Shown piece by piece: positions 37,596 to 50,541 of a stretch of 64,000 bases of DNA. Source of the DNA: Chaetorhynchus papuensis (lineage: Eukaryota > Chordata > Aves > Passeriformes > Rhipiduridae). The position numbers and the translations under genes are program-made. Below the pieces are notes generated by a model. It was not told where the DNA came from, did no database searches, and worked only from the letters and a program-made list of their open reading frames with translations. Location of the stretch: assembly GCA_013396525.1 (NCBI GenBank), contig VWYX01001264.1:62001-126000 (forward strand). The letters run 5' to 3'. Every line of letters begins with the position of its first letter. Position 1 is the stretch's first letter.

Positions 37596-40500
37596 TGCTT
37601 GCCTGTGCTTCAGAAATCCATCTCTAGCTCCCTTATACCACAAAAACTTCCGACTTGATAGCTGCTAATCATCTCCCTCTCTTTAACTCAATTAGCACCA
37701 TGGGACAAGGTGTCTCATCTGTACAGAACCTGGGAGAAGGGTCTCCCACCACCAAAGTCTCCCAAGGACTATTCTGATGTAAAGCAAGCACTATGAACTG
37801 AAATACCACTGATAGCTTTCAGTCAGAATGGCATGCATAAAACCCAAAATCTAATTTTCAGCCCAGTGAGGAATATGTGCATTACACAATAATCTGGGGC
37901 AATTCTACTTTTCACTTGCCCTTAGTTTAAAAATCAACAACACCAAACAAAACAAAACCCCAAAACTGTGAACCAAGGAAAAGAACAGAAAAAACTGGCA
38001 GTACAGATCTCCTGAACCAGGAGGATGTGAAACCTGCTCCAGAAGAATTAGGACACTCAGGAAAGAAGAGATCTCAAACAGCTCTCTCAAACAGACCTGA
38101 TGCACACTTCACTGGGCAGAGGAGAAGGCAGCAGGCCCCTGGGGTCTGGGAGGATTCCTGAAGGAAGATCGTGAAGGACACCCCCACCTTCTCCCCTTCC
38201 ATTCCACAAACAGGGAAAATAAACCAACAGTGTGAGTGACCAGAATGCAACATCCCTAAGAAAGACAGATGAGAATAAAGAAGGGCTCCAGAAGGGCTGG
38301 TGGGGGATACTTTACCCTCCTAACAAAAGTTAACGTTACAGTCAGGGTCTTTATGATGGAGCCAGAGCAGCTTGTTTGCCTGACTGAGCTAATGGCCCCT
38401 CCTTTCTGCTTCAGATTGTATCGCAGAGCTGCATTTACAAATGAAATAGTTGAACTTTAACTGCGGGGAGAAGAGGGAGGCAGGGAAAGGCCCTAGGTGA
38501 AACTCTGATTTTGAAGCTGATAGTGTTATTTCTGTTTCAAATTACAAGCTGAAATCCTCCAACTCCAAAGGTTAAGTGCAGATACGGCAAATACACCTCT
38601 GAAATACGACAGGCTGAATTTTCATTTGCCTTCAGAATCATTTATAGTGTCAGGGCAATGGTTTAAAGTGTGTGTGAACACATAGCGGTGGAACGAAGTC
38701 TAGCATAAAACAGAATCTGGTCTCCCTATATTTTAGCCCATACTTTTGCACAGGGATTTTCCAAAATGTATGTTCAAACGTGAGAAGATGTGCAGGCTTT
38801 GCATCTACCTAGCAGTTTGTACATCTCCCACCCCTGCTGCATACTCAGCTGAGAAGCAAAAAAAGATCTTGTCCCACCTTAATCAACTACATACAGTGTG
38901 TCATCTCTTTCACTGCCTCCACAATCACAGAGCAGAGTAGGAACGGCTGGGGAAGACAGACTTTATCATTTCAGGAGTCCCCATACAGCAATAACAGATT
39001 ATTCAACATGAATAATAGATAGATGCTGCAAGACTCAATATCTTGTCCTGACACTGTAATACATCAGGATCTCTCTGAGGAGCAATGACTCTACATTCAT
39101 GCACATAAAGTGTACTACACTTTCTGTCATATCATTTGCACCTCACAGATAGACAGATGGATTTGAATTAACACAGATCATTCATACTGGGGAAATTTTC
39201 TGTCCCCATGCAATGTTCTGTTAGCTTTCCTGTAAAGTACCACACCGACTTTGGATTTGGAAAACATGGGGGTGTATAGAGGGAAAGGGAAGAGGACGCA
39301 GGTTCTGTTAGGGTCTTTTTTTAGGGTCTTTTTTTTCCTTGCTTGACTAAGGATTTGCACCAGTACAGCAGGCTGCTATGGAGAAGAGGACCTGGGAAAA
39401 CATCTGGACAGTCCCCTTCTCTCTCCCCTGGTCTGACCAGAAACCACCTCCCCAAAGCAGTGACCTGCTCTGAGCAGCAATGATTTCAGCCATTTGTCCA
39501 AGGACAGCCTGCTTTGCCCTTTGCAACACTCACCTTCTCCCTCTTCCCATCTCCTCTTCATAATGCATGTACTCTTACTCTCAATGAGACAAGGGGCAAA
39601 TCAACTCCGTGGGCAGCCACAAAAAGGAGTGCTGCTCTACTTTTCTTAGAAGATACCCAGATTTAAGATCTTCCTTGCTATGGTCTTTTGCATAGTAGAA
39701 TTAACATGGTTAGAAAATGTAGAGTTAAGTAGAAATGACAGTAGCAAGAAGAGAAATCACTGTTTCCCTCCCAAGCTGTGTCTCCACTTGTCTTAGAACT
39801 ATATTAATAAAAGTGACTATGATTGTACCCGAATTCAGATTTAATTTTTTTTTTCCTGTGCAAACTGGATTTTAGCAATGTTTTGCTACCTGGAACACAT
39901 TTTGGGTGTCATTATAGTGATGTCTTTTTTTTTTAATGTCAGCATATCTTAGATTAGAGCAATTAATGGCAGAGTTCCACCCATCTAGTCTCCAGCTCAG
40001 GCATGCCATTGGCAATTAAGCACTAATTTGAGAAACATTTGGTGCTGAGAAAGTTTCACAAGTGGCCTCATATAATGACAACTCTTCTGTTTGCTATAGA
40101 GCATGTCTAGAAAAAGCACTCTGTCTTTTGGGGATGGCACTCCTCCTCGGTGTAGCTGCTATTATGAGAATTACTGTTTGTTAAATACTGCAGCATAATT
40201 AGGGATGTACAAGACACAAACACAGTAAGCTGCCTTAAGAGAAAGCAAGGCTCAGAAGTGCATTTCCCTTTTTATTATTTAATTCAGCCAACATGACTCC
40301 TGCTGTGGTCTCTCAGCTTGTACACTTTAAAGGTCTACAGTTACGAAACTTCTAACTTAAGCCTTTTATTACTATTTACATTTCTGACTCCCATTGTCTC
40401 AGAAACTGCCAAGGGCAGAAGGGAGGGAAGAGTGTGTTACAGCACAAAATAAGAAATGTAAAGCAATTTCTCTACCGAATACTGGCAATACACAGAACCG

Positions 40501-40876
40501 GGTGACGGGTCTTTTAAAAGCCTGTTTTAAAAGGTTCCTCCCTCCAGACCAAAACAACAAAGAGTTAAACGACTCGTCTCTCAAATGACTAACATCAATC
40601 CCATCATTCCTGTATACACAGAAAGTGTGGGTTTATAGTTTCTCCTACCAGCCGTTACCTTATAAATCCCACACAAAGGTAAGACCTTTGTTTTATTTCA
40701 ATACAAATGTCTCCAGCAAATGTTTACACTACTCTTTTGAAGCTTCCTCAACCCACACCACACCCCGGCAACTACATAAAAATGCCATTTGCTTTGAATC
40801 CCAGATGCATACTTACCAAGCCATTTGTATACACAGAATTTCAACATTATGTGCTACCACAAGTTAACTCTTCTTT

Positions 40877-40950
40877 AATATATACACGTGTGTGTGCATG
40901 TCTCACATATATATATACACTCATATATATATGCACACTTACACACACAG
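40877..40950. repeat. Compound TA/TG/CA microsatellite
   Basis: Alternating purine-pyrimidine runs: TATATACACGTGTGTGTG, then ACATATATATATACAC, then CATATATATATGCACAC, and ACACACACAG. Such a tract is expected to vary in length between individuals. Confidence 0.85.
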
Positions 40951-43900
40951 ACATAGTTTATTAAAGTAGCTGCCAAGTCTAATCCTACATAATTTCTGCT
41001 ACTAACTGCCCAAAACGAAGCATGTTTTCCTTCAACCTTTACATTTTGAGAGTAGAAAGACGTTAATTTCCTTCCTAATTAAATTAAATTTGAAGTAACT
41101 TGAGAAGGAAATTCACAATTAAGAAAAAGAAATTCTTATACTAGTCAAAGCCTGTCCTAAGTATCACTAACAACATTTAAGAAATATGGATTGTCACAAT
41201 ACAAATCACTGCTAGAGATAGTGCTGCTCACTAAGCTTGATTTTACCATTGTACCCACTGGAATTGGAGCTCACTTTGGCCCACAATATCCAAGAACCTA
41301 ATCCTGCAAATCACTCACTCTTTGAAAACAGCTTATTACTGTATGAGCTATGCCAAAACTCATTAAATAACTGGAAAGGTTCCCAGAGGCTTCAGCGTAC
41401 TTTGGATTAAAGATCTACATTTCAGTTAAATATAGCAGGACAATGATTGCATGCAAGTATACACAACAACTGCTCAGCACACAACTCCTGCACTCACTGA
41501 AAAGCATCTGCCAGCACCTGCCTGAATAACACAGCCACCAACATGTCTGTTTATTGCGTGTCCAAGTTGCAGTGCTTAGCAGAAATCTGTAATCTCTTGA
41601 TGTCACTGAAAACTGTTTGTCTCTTTAAGGTGACATTTTTTGTTAGCAACTGTTCATTGAAGTCATATCTTTGGTTTTAAGGCTAAAAAGTACTTTCCAT
41701 AAAAATATAAAATTAATTGTTTCAGAAGTAACACCATCATAGCCAATTTAAATGAGCTAAGTACCTATCAGAGAGAAGACATATCTCAAGGAGCTGGTAT
41801 AATTTATGACAAATGTATTATCCTTTGACCAAGAGAATTCTGGCTCTTTAATCATCTTTATTGCAAACTAACTTCTGTCAGCACTAACACTGCAAGTAGA
41901 CAGATGAATGTCTACCAGAAATGAAGCTGAACTCTGTTCAAGAACCTCCACTAGAACTTTGTCAACTGGCCAGATGCTGCAGCAAAATCTTCTATAGAGC
42001 AGTAGCAAGGCGACTACCCAGCTTCTAGCATATTATAAAGACACTTTTAAAAGACAGTTTAAAAGTCAGCCAGTTCTTGTTAATTGTTGTTTGTTTCCTC
42101 ATCTTTTTTTAAAGAACGCCTTTAAAAATACCAAACATAGCATTTGGGTTAAACCAAAGGGAGACAAAAAGTCACCTTATCCATAAATGCTACATATTTA
42201 TAACAGAATTAAATATGGGAAGGAAACAAAGATGGATTGTACAAAATGGATTGTTCTTCTCTTCCTACGTCTGCTCCCTTAGAGCAATATTTTTGTCTTA
42301 AGAAAGCACTGAGTTTGACACGGCTATAGAGCCTTCCCCTCATTTCCCAGTATCCTGCTCTGAACCGCAAGCCCCACAGTGACCTCTAGGTAACAGCCCC
42401 AGGAGAAAAGGATGTTGTTCCAGAAAAGGGTAAGGATGTGCCAGGACTAACTCTGCTCTGCCAGAAGGCAAGGGGACTGCTGCTGTCAACCAGGTACAGC
42501 AGAGTTAACACTAGCAGAGTGGTGTTTCTGACTTTGGTGCTGTTGCCTTAGTCCACAGAAAGCAATAGTGTGATTATTCCACATTTTGACATGCATGCAC
42601 TGTACAAGATTCCCTTTCCCTTGACTTGTTCTGCCAAGCATCAGTTGGAAGACAATGCACCAACAGCCCAGTTCCATTGACGTTACTGGGACAACAGAGA
42701 GAGGCCTGTGCTGCACCCTCTGGATTCCTGTTCCTTCCACTAAGGCCCACATGAAATGCTCCCTCACCAACCCTTCACAAGTTTACTGGTAAACTGTCAG
42801 ATTGTGGCTGCCACACCCATTCTCTTATACCCTCATCCTGAAGGGCTGTGAGGCTGCACCTGCTCTGCTTGTGTGTGAGAGAAGTCTGACTTCAAATGAG
42901 GAGAAATATGGCTTTAAATCAGCTGCCATCAAGGTAGAGTAGGAAAGTGAGAAAGTTGATGCTCAAGGATAGGTCTTCCTAATGTGGGATTTAGTCTCCC
43001 AGAAGAGAGACGGTTATTTGTTTAGGTGATTTCTACTGCTTCTGTTTGATTTTCCACATCACGCCCCTGTGCACTTCTAACAAGAAGTTTGTTTTCTTCG
43101 TTTCTTCCAGGGCCAGTAGAGTGCTTCATCACATCCTATCTCAGAGGCCCTGAAAAGAACTGTTGTGTGCCACTTTTGTCTGACTTGGAAAAGAAAGGCC
43201 TTTGTGCCTCTGAGGGGGTTAAGTTTTAATCTTGAAATTGTGGTGAAAATGGAAAACAATACTGAACAGAAACAATGGGGCCAGTTGAGAGATCATCATT
43301 CAAAAAGCTTAGGAAAAGGGAGTCTGTAATTATGCCTTGAAATTCTTCATCTCCCTTGGATGAGGTAATTGCTGGAGAAAAAACAGCCTGTAGTGACGTG
43401 CCTCAGAACCCACAGCTTTCCAGCACCGCAGGGGCATCCTATGGGAATCCCCAGACCCAGTGTAACCAGTTATTATATTAGACTTTCCAGCAGGAGCAAG
43501 CATGTACACATACATGTGTAGGGAGGGAAACACTTCAGTGCAGACAAGGTGATAAGCTTTCAGGTACAACCTGATTTATGCTTGATAGCCCAACACTAAA
43601 GCATGTTATGAATCCTCTTTTATCAATACATTTACAGTTCAAGCTCCTAAGATCAGCTATTTGATACCCCAAAATAAATATGCATAAGCCAATTTGCATT
43701 TTAATAACTATTTCCTGCAGAAATACAAGCAGCTTATATTTCACTCCAAATGCTTTTTTAACCCAGCAACAGTAAGTCTTTATTTTAAAATCTTGGCTTG
43801 TTTTATTTTCAGTGATCATTGCAAAAATTGTGTTCTTAATGTTCTGGCACCCAAGGCAAGAGCAAGGTGAATGGTGTGAGATTAGAACAAAACATCCGAG

Positions 43901-44891
43901 GTTAACACCTGTCCTTAGTGGCTGTGACTTTCTTGTTCCTAGATCAACATGGGGTCTTGCTAAGTCTGGCTTGGAGCTGCAAATGCAGATGTCTTAGAGA
44001 ACTGCCAGTCCTGGGACAAGACTGCCATGCTCTAGCCCTGGTAGTGCTTCTGTAAAGGTCCTTGAGAAAGACTGTTGTGTTGGAGATGCCAAATCTGTAT
44101 TTGCTTGCACAGTGATCACACACGCACACACATACCAGTCACCTGTTGTGACTGCAGTGGACAACACACAGCTGTATTTTGAAATGGAAACACATAACAG
44201 GGAAATATCTGGGGTGGTGACAATGTAATCACTACATGAGTAAATACAGCACCATTAGCAACTGGGCCAAGTACAACTCTGTTTACCAAGACCTGGCTTT
44301 GAAAGCACTGGGTGATTTTCAGAACTATTGTCTTTTCTTTTGAGATGTGCATCAGAGATGAAAATCCCTGTCACTATAAACAGCCAGCAGTTCAGTCAGG
44401 ACAGCGAGTGTTAATGCTACCACTCCGTGTTCGATACAATTTCTCAGAGGACTCACACGATGCAATCTCTGATGCTGTTAGAAATGCAGCAGGCAATCGT
44501 GCATGAAGATGTCTCTGTATTTGAAAGATTCATAGCATCACTTGAACATTGGGCATTTAGTATTCAACATGAAAACAGTATCAGGAGTTTGCCGAGCTCA
44601 GTGTTTGCTGTTTATTAACTCTACATCTCCAAGAGTACTGCATTACCCCCACTCATTTTACACAGCCTATTTCCCTTGTTGTTTGCTTTCCGGGGGCCAA
44701 CTACTTCTTATAATTACCGGCAGTTTTTCATTTCTCCCACACTAGTCAATGCAGTTGAAGCACTCTGACAGCCTTTGTGGAGCCTTATCTTTAAGAAACT
44801 AGTTAAGGTGTTCTGATGTCCTGGTTTATAGGTCCACTTAACAGTCACATTCCTGAATGAAAAACCCCATGCCTGAGGGTACTTGACCATT

Positions 44892-44933
44892 AAAAAAAAA
44901 AAAAGTAAAAAAAAAAAAAGCAAAAAAAAAAAA
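44892..44933. repeat. Three poly-A tracts (A13-GT-A13-GC-A12)
   Basis: Runs of A at 44892-44904, 44907-44919 and 44922-44933 are separated by two-base interruptions. In the GRHL2 pre-mRNA they become three poly-U tracts. The regular spacing suggests duplication of a single run by slippage. There is no SINE body beside them. Confidence 0.85.
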
Positions 44934-45275
44934 GCCTTAGTTCTCAAAAATACATTCATTCCCAATTGCAAAGATAGTCTATGTAACAATATAAAAAATA
45001 ATGGCACCAACACAAGGGAAGGCATAGTCTAACTTACAGAATATTGATTATTGGAGATGTTTATAGTGTAGAAAGAAGGTTGATAATTTAGAGAAAAAAA
45101 CCACTCAGCTTGTGTCTTACACCTGACTTTGCAAATAGGAAAAAAACTTTAACTGTTTCTTAGAATGGGCACCTACCAACAAGCCCTCTAATTTGTTTGA
45201 AAGGAGAGAAGTCAAAGGGTGCCTAACGATGGGGGGTACTTATAAAGGGATACCGTTTGCATGGCTTTTCCTCAC

Positions 45276-45370
45276 CTTTGCCTCCTCATTGACATCCCAA
45301 GTAAAGGACACAGCATTGAATGCAATTTCTTCAATATTCCCAATGGTATTAAAACTCTCCTTGTAATCAG
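45276..45370 (-). CDS. GRHL2: GRHL2 exon 8, CP2 domain
   Basis: The first two bases finish an alanine codon; 31 residues follow, beginning DYKESFNTIGNIEEIAFNAV and ending SFTWDVNEEAK. The acceptor is TTTCTTACAG and the donor GTGAGG. The AFNAVSFTWDVNEE block is one of the central strands of the CP2-type DNA-binding fold and is diagnostic of grainyhead proteins. Confidence 0.96.
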
Positions 45371-48300
45371 CTGTAAGAAAAAACCAAAAGAGTCATGAAA
45401 AAAATTGAACTTTCTGTTTTACAACTCACAGTACTTCTTTGCCTCTTAAGCTGGGCTGTCTAGTGCATCAAAACGACCTCTTGTATTGTTTATGATTAAT
45501 TATGAATAATCTTAATTGCAAAGAGGTAATACAATGCAACCTGAGTCTTATGCATAGTATATCACTAGCTAATGTTCTTGCAAAATATTATTGGCTCTCA
45601 AAAAGAAGTAAGTGTGACTCTATTGGCAATGAGTTGGTGCATTCGTTAGCTTGGCCAAGGAATGGCCAAAACTGGAAAATTTACTGAAACCTACTGAAGC
45701 ATTTAAAGGGACTGTTCAAACCTTGACATTAAGAAAAAACATTATGGTAAATCCTAAACAAGATTTCTAGAAGTCTAAGAGCTATCACTGGAGGAAATCA
45801 CCAGTGTGCATTTCAACTTTCCCAGGAATTGCTGCACGGGATGCTGGATTAATATTTATATATTATTAAAAACAAAACCAAAAACTCCACAAAAACCAAC
45901 AAAAATTCTCCCACAAAGAACCGAAACCACAAAGATTATTTTTCCAAAGTATGTACACTACTAAAACAGCAAACAAAAAAAAATCTTTTTAATTTATCTG
46001 ACTACAAAATCTGCGCCTTCTTCTCACTTCTTCCCCAAGTGCTGTTATTATTATCATCAATAAACTAGCATTTTGGAAGGAATGAAAAGCAAGAGAAAGG
46101 AAAATTTCAAAGCCGACTAACCCTCCCACAAACACAGTAAAGGTGTGTAAAACTGACAACTCCCAAATCTTCTTTATAAATGAAAAGAGGGACAAGCGCA
46201 GCTTTTCTCTCCCTTTGCTGGACAGTTTAACACATTTTCTTCTTTTTAATGACAAATTAAGATATACCAGATAGTATCGGCTTGATTAAAGGAACTTCCA
46301 GATTGTTCACACAAATGGAACAACTCTCTCTGGGACAAACATTTCCTAAGAACCCCTCGAGGGTTGTAATTGGACTCAGTGCCAGAGGGCTGAGATTACA
46401 CTCCTGATCTAAAGTTTGCCCAAATCTGTGCTTCACAAGCATGCTGGTTCTTAGCTTTGTAGTCAGTTATAGAAAGAAGATGTTTTCAGATTCTGTGAGA
46501 CACAAATTGTTTCAATATTCATTTCCTTTGCCTAAACTGTTGGTCTCTAAAAAATAATTTCTAGGTAATAACTGCTTTAAAATAATTAATAACAAAAACC
46601 ATTGCTGCAAGAAGAATTATTTCATGTTTGAGGCAGGCAATCAGTATACTTTTCTCTCATTTGAAACACAAGAATGCTGGCATCTCACTGGGCAAGTGAA
46701 ATTGTGTCCCTGGGACACATGAATGATTTTGGATACAGTAAAAAAAAAAAAAAATCACTGTTCAGACCATAGGAACAGCACGAGATATTTGGTGACGTAG
46801 CAAATTAACAAAGTGTTTGAGAGGGCAGGCAGGCTTTCCATTCCCATCTTGAACTCAGATCTCCTTTCTAACTGAAGTAATTGACTTCACTATCTAAATT
46901 CAGCATAGGGATGCAAATGAGAGGAATTAGAAGACACATAAGCAGTTTAATATGCATGTGCACACATCCACCCACCTCTTAAATTTATGATTCACCAGAA
47001 AGTGCCTCTGCAACTGACTGCTGCATATGGGCGTGCTGTGTAGGTGCACTTTGGAAAGACATGAACAAGATGTCTCGTAAAGACACATGTTTTCTTCTCC
47101 TAAAAGGCTGTCAGAACCTCACATCCCACCAACCCTTCCCTCAGCACAAGCCTCTCCTTTAATTGCCATACACAAATCTCAGAGAGTGTCTATGTGACAT
47201 GCTTTTTAAAAAGCAGAGGTACATCCTATTCCCCTCAATTTACAGGCAATTAAAGAAGGATCCTCAGTTGATTAAGAAAGCATTTACACCTCAGAATATT
47301 TGAAAGCTGTTAGAGTGACTATAATTTTTCCTCTTCTCCTGCTGTGAGTTACCAGAAAGAGAAAATCAGGGCTGTTCAATATGCAAAAAAATGGCTGCAC
47401 AGGAATTATTTCCTCTTTTGTTGCAAAAATTGCATATTAAACAATGGCAAATTTTTAATGTTAAACACTAATCATGCATTACATGTCATTGTATATTTTT
47501 GTATTGGGCAGATAAATAATACAAACTATCCTGAAAAAAACCAAGGGTAAGTTTCTTTGGAGCACAAAACTTCCACGCCCACTCTTCACATTTGAACCTG
47601 TTCCAGTATGTCAAATTATTGTACTTATTCTAAATAATCAATATCCACTGCACTTAAGTATTGTATTCTTTATTTGACATCATTTTAAAAGAAAAAGCTA
47701 GTGATCCAATGTCACAGCACTGTGAAAAAGACAACAGTTTTCCCCCTGCCCCCCTTATTCCTGCTAAAAAAAGTGAACATGCACCCTAGTCCTTCAGAAA
47801 AATCCATAGCAGTACATAACCTAAATTTTGGAAAATACCTTACCTTCTTGCTTAATAAGAGTCAAGCCCTCAGGTTTATTCCTTAAGCACTAAGGACTTG
47901 AATACATGTTAGTACATGTTTATCTTATTAATATCAACACATCTTCAGACCTGACACTGCACCCAATCCATTCAAGCATCCTTCCTCCCAGGAGGGGCAT
48001 CAGCCAGCACACAAAACAAATTAAAGGAGTGGCCCCTGTGTGTCTGGAGTGCAGGAGCAAGCCACTATTTCCTCTGATCTCCAGAATGTAACTGCAGGCC
48101 AGAAGGCAGACAGACAGATCCCTGCCACTATGCAAAGCAGCACAAACACAGTCCCCCTACCCATCTGAGAGCTGAACAGCTGAAGCCCAGAACTAGACCA
48201 TCCCAAATTAATTTGATCCTCTGCCTGCTAAGGATCACATCATGCTCTAGATTAAAAGTGCATTCATAAACAATTAAAAAGGATTTGCAGATATTAAACA

Positions 48301-50429
48301 TGCTACAAACATCAAATCAAAATAAGAGTAACATCTATGGAACAGGTGATGCAGAGTTATGGACACTTAATTTTATTTGTTAACTACACAAGGCCTAGAC
48401 ATTAACTCAGTATTTAGAGGACTCCTTTAGGGATCTGAATTTTTAATATAAAGGGAAATATTCATAGAGCCATTCAATATAATTTTGCATGGAAGGGACT
48501 TCTGGAGATTATGTGGTTCAAGCAGGGCCAACTTCAAATTTGGATTAAGTTGCTCAGTTAGATCATTTGATGATAAAACTAGAAGATTTTGCTAAATGCA
48601 GCTTGATACTTGTATAGGAAAAAATAACTGGGAGCCATTCTGGCCTAATAAACCAGTTAAACCATAATGCAAATGCCAAAGGAAATGAAATGTACTTCAG
48701 AAATACCATACTTGTAAGAGCTATGGCTATATTTCAGTTATTCTCAAGAAAACACTACTGAGCAATATCTAAATCTTTTTTGTCTGAAAAGTGAAGTGAA
48801 CCATGCTCTTACAGTTCTTATATCTGACAAGAAGTGCTATATCAGTAAGTATTACTACACCGTGCTTTGCTCATGTTTGCAGTCCAAATAAAGAATACGC
48901 GCCAGAGTGCCTCAAAAGTCAGCGCAGAGCTATTTCACCTCAAACTAATGGAAAATTAAAAGACATTCACTTTAACACAGGTAAATGCACAGCTCATGCA
49001 AAGCACTTATTTTGCAGAGTGCTATTTCACAGAATATGTATCCTAAGTTAACTTGCCAGGGTCAGGCAACTGAAATGTGCCAGGACACCACAAGTGCAGT
49101 GCAGTCAGAGGGTGTTGGCACTGCAGTGGAGTGAGCTCCTCAGCACATACTTTTCAAAGGTATGAGCATTACCACCACAAGCTTGTAGGGACTAGCAAAA
49201 AAAAACAGGCAGCCTTCAGAAACAGCTGTGACGTGGCCTGCTTGTTCTTTTAATGTGTCACGATAAAAGTAATTTGGTCTGGGGTGGTGGTTTCACTGCC
49301 TTAGCTACCCCAAAGGGCAAGAAAAGAAAATGGGGGGAAGTAGGCAAAGAAAGAAGTTAATGAAACAGTTCAGCCAGAATAATGATGGTAAGACAAGAGG
49401 CAGAGAGGAGATTCTGGAAGAGCTGCTTGGACAAAATACACTTGACCTTATATAACACCAGGCCTCAGTGGAAACTGCAGCATTTGAAAATCTGCAGGCA
49501 CTGCAGTGATTAGGACCACGTGGGGACTGATTCCCTGATCACCCAGTTCAATCGCCCCCAAAGTATCCAAGTGTTCTCTACAAGTAACCCTGCTTTGGTT
49601 TCATCCCCCCTCTGCTCTGTCTCATTCCTGCCATTCAATGGTTTGGTTCCCTCAGGCAGTCAAAACAAGATAGACTTTGTCTGCTTTGGTCTTGCCGACT
49701 CCTTAGACTGGAATCCGTGCAGATGGCTGCATGTGTAAACTGCACGTGGGAGGGGAGAAGCGCTTGATGTCTAGACACTGCCACCGACTCCAACTGCAGG
49801 CTCCTTGGCAGCAAGTACGTGCTCTTGCTCTGCTAAAATCTCCCAAGCACGCAGATAGGACAGCTGGGGCTGAAATGGGCTTGCAAATACTTTAGATGGG
49901 ATGAAAGGTAAACACGTCTCTCAGGATAGCACACCAGAGCTTGCTTCTCCCTCACTGCTGACACTGACAAGACTCAAACTCTAGGGGTGCAGGAGTCCTG
50001 CACACTCCGTTGCAGTCACCACAGTGATGACATCTTCACTCTTGGGCTGCAATCCCACATCAATTAGCTAACATAGCTGTTCCTGGATCAAAGACTGGAT
50101 CAGCCTTTGAAAAAAATAAAGGGAACAGAGACTCTGCCACGCCTGAGGAGGTGCAGACCTTGGCTTCCCAACTGCAGAAGGAGGTACACCACTAAATATA
50201 TGTGCAAGGGGCAGCTCTTCTGTGTAACTACTGAGAACCACTCCTTCTGCATGATCCCGACCCAGCTTCATAGACCCCACAGTCCTAGCAGGAATGAGCC
50301 ATTGCTAAAAACTGCGGTACAAGCCTCGCAGCCATTGCCAATATATTCCACCATATTCCTGTGCAAGGCACCAGAGCTTTCCATATCTGAAATCTTCCCT
50401 GAAATATCTGGAGATCTTCTTACACTCAC
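45371..50429 (-). other. GRHL2: GRHL2 intron 7
   Basis: A 5,059-bp intron with GTGAGT donor and CAG acceptor. It contains a degraded CR1 fragment (48461-48558) and an A15 run at 46740-46754. No other repeat or exon was recognised. Confidence 0.82.
48461..48558 (-). mobile_element. Degraded CR1 3' fragment
   Basis: TTCATAGAGCCATTCAATAT followed by GGAAGGGACTTCTGGAGATT and a TTGCTCAG stretch matches the reversed 3' end of bird CR1 with many substitutions. It is old and short, with no coding content. Confidence 0.65.
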
Positions 50430-50541
50430 CAATGTCAAGGACTCTCTGTTTAGCTGTGTGCTGCCGGGAATGCCAGTACTTCCAATATTTCAGCTGTTCA
50501 TCTCTGTTTTTATCCTCACTGAAAACAACCATGACCACACT
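50430..50541 (-). CDS. GRHL2: GRHL2 exon 7, CP2 domain
   Basis: Encodes 37 residues beginning SVVMVVFSEDKNRDEQLKYW and ending TAKQRVLDI, plus the first base of an alanine codon. It is preceded by TTTTTCATAG and followed by GTGAGT. The KYWKYWHSRQHTAKQRV block is strongly conserved in grainyhead factors and lies in the DNA-binding domain. A long plus-strand open frame over this exon (50107-50547) is its antisense shadow. Confidence 0.97.

Larger units (their letters stand above)
36593..45275 (-). other. GRHL2: GRHL2 intron 8, longest in window
   Basis: An 8,683-bp intron with GTGAGG donor and CAG acceptor. It holds a tRNA-derived SINE (37450-37595), a compound TA/TG microsatellite (about 40877-40950) and three poly-A tracts at 44892-44933, which read as poly-U in the transcript about 340-385 bases after the donor. 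No further exon was recognised. Confidence 0.85.

Noticed and set aside
43464..48658. GRHL-type binding octamers AACCAGTT at 43464 and 48651, suggesting autoregulation
   Set aside because: About two such octamers are expected by chance in 64 kb when both strands are counted, and the sites are isolated.
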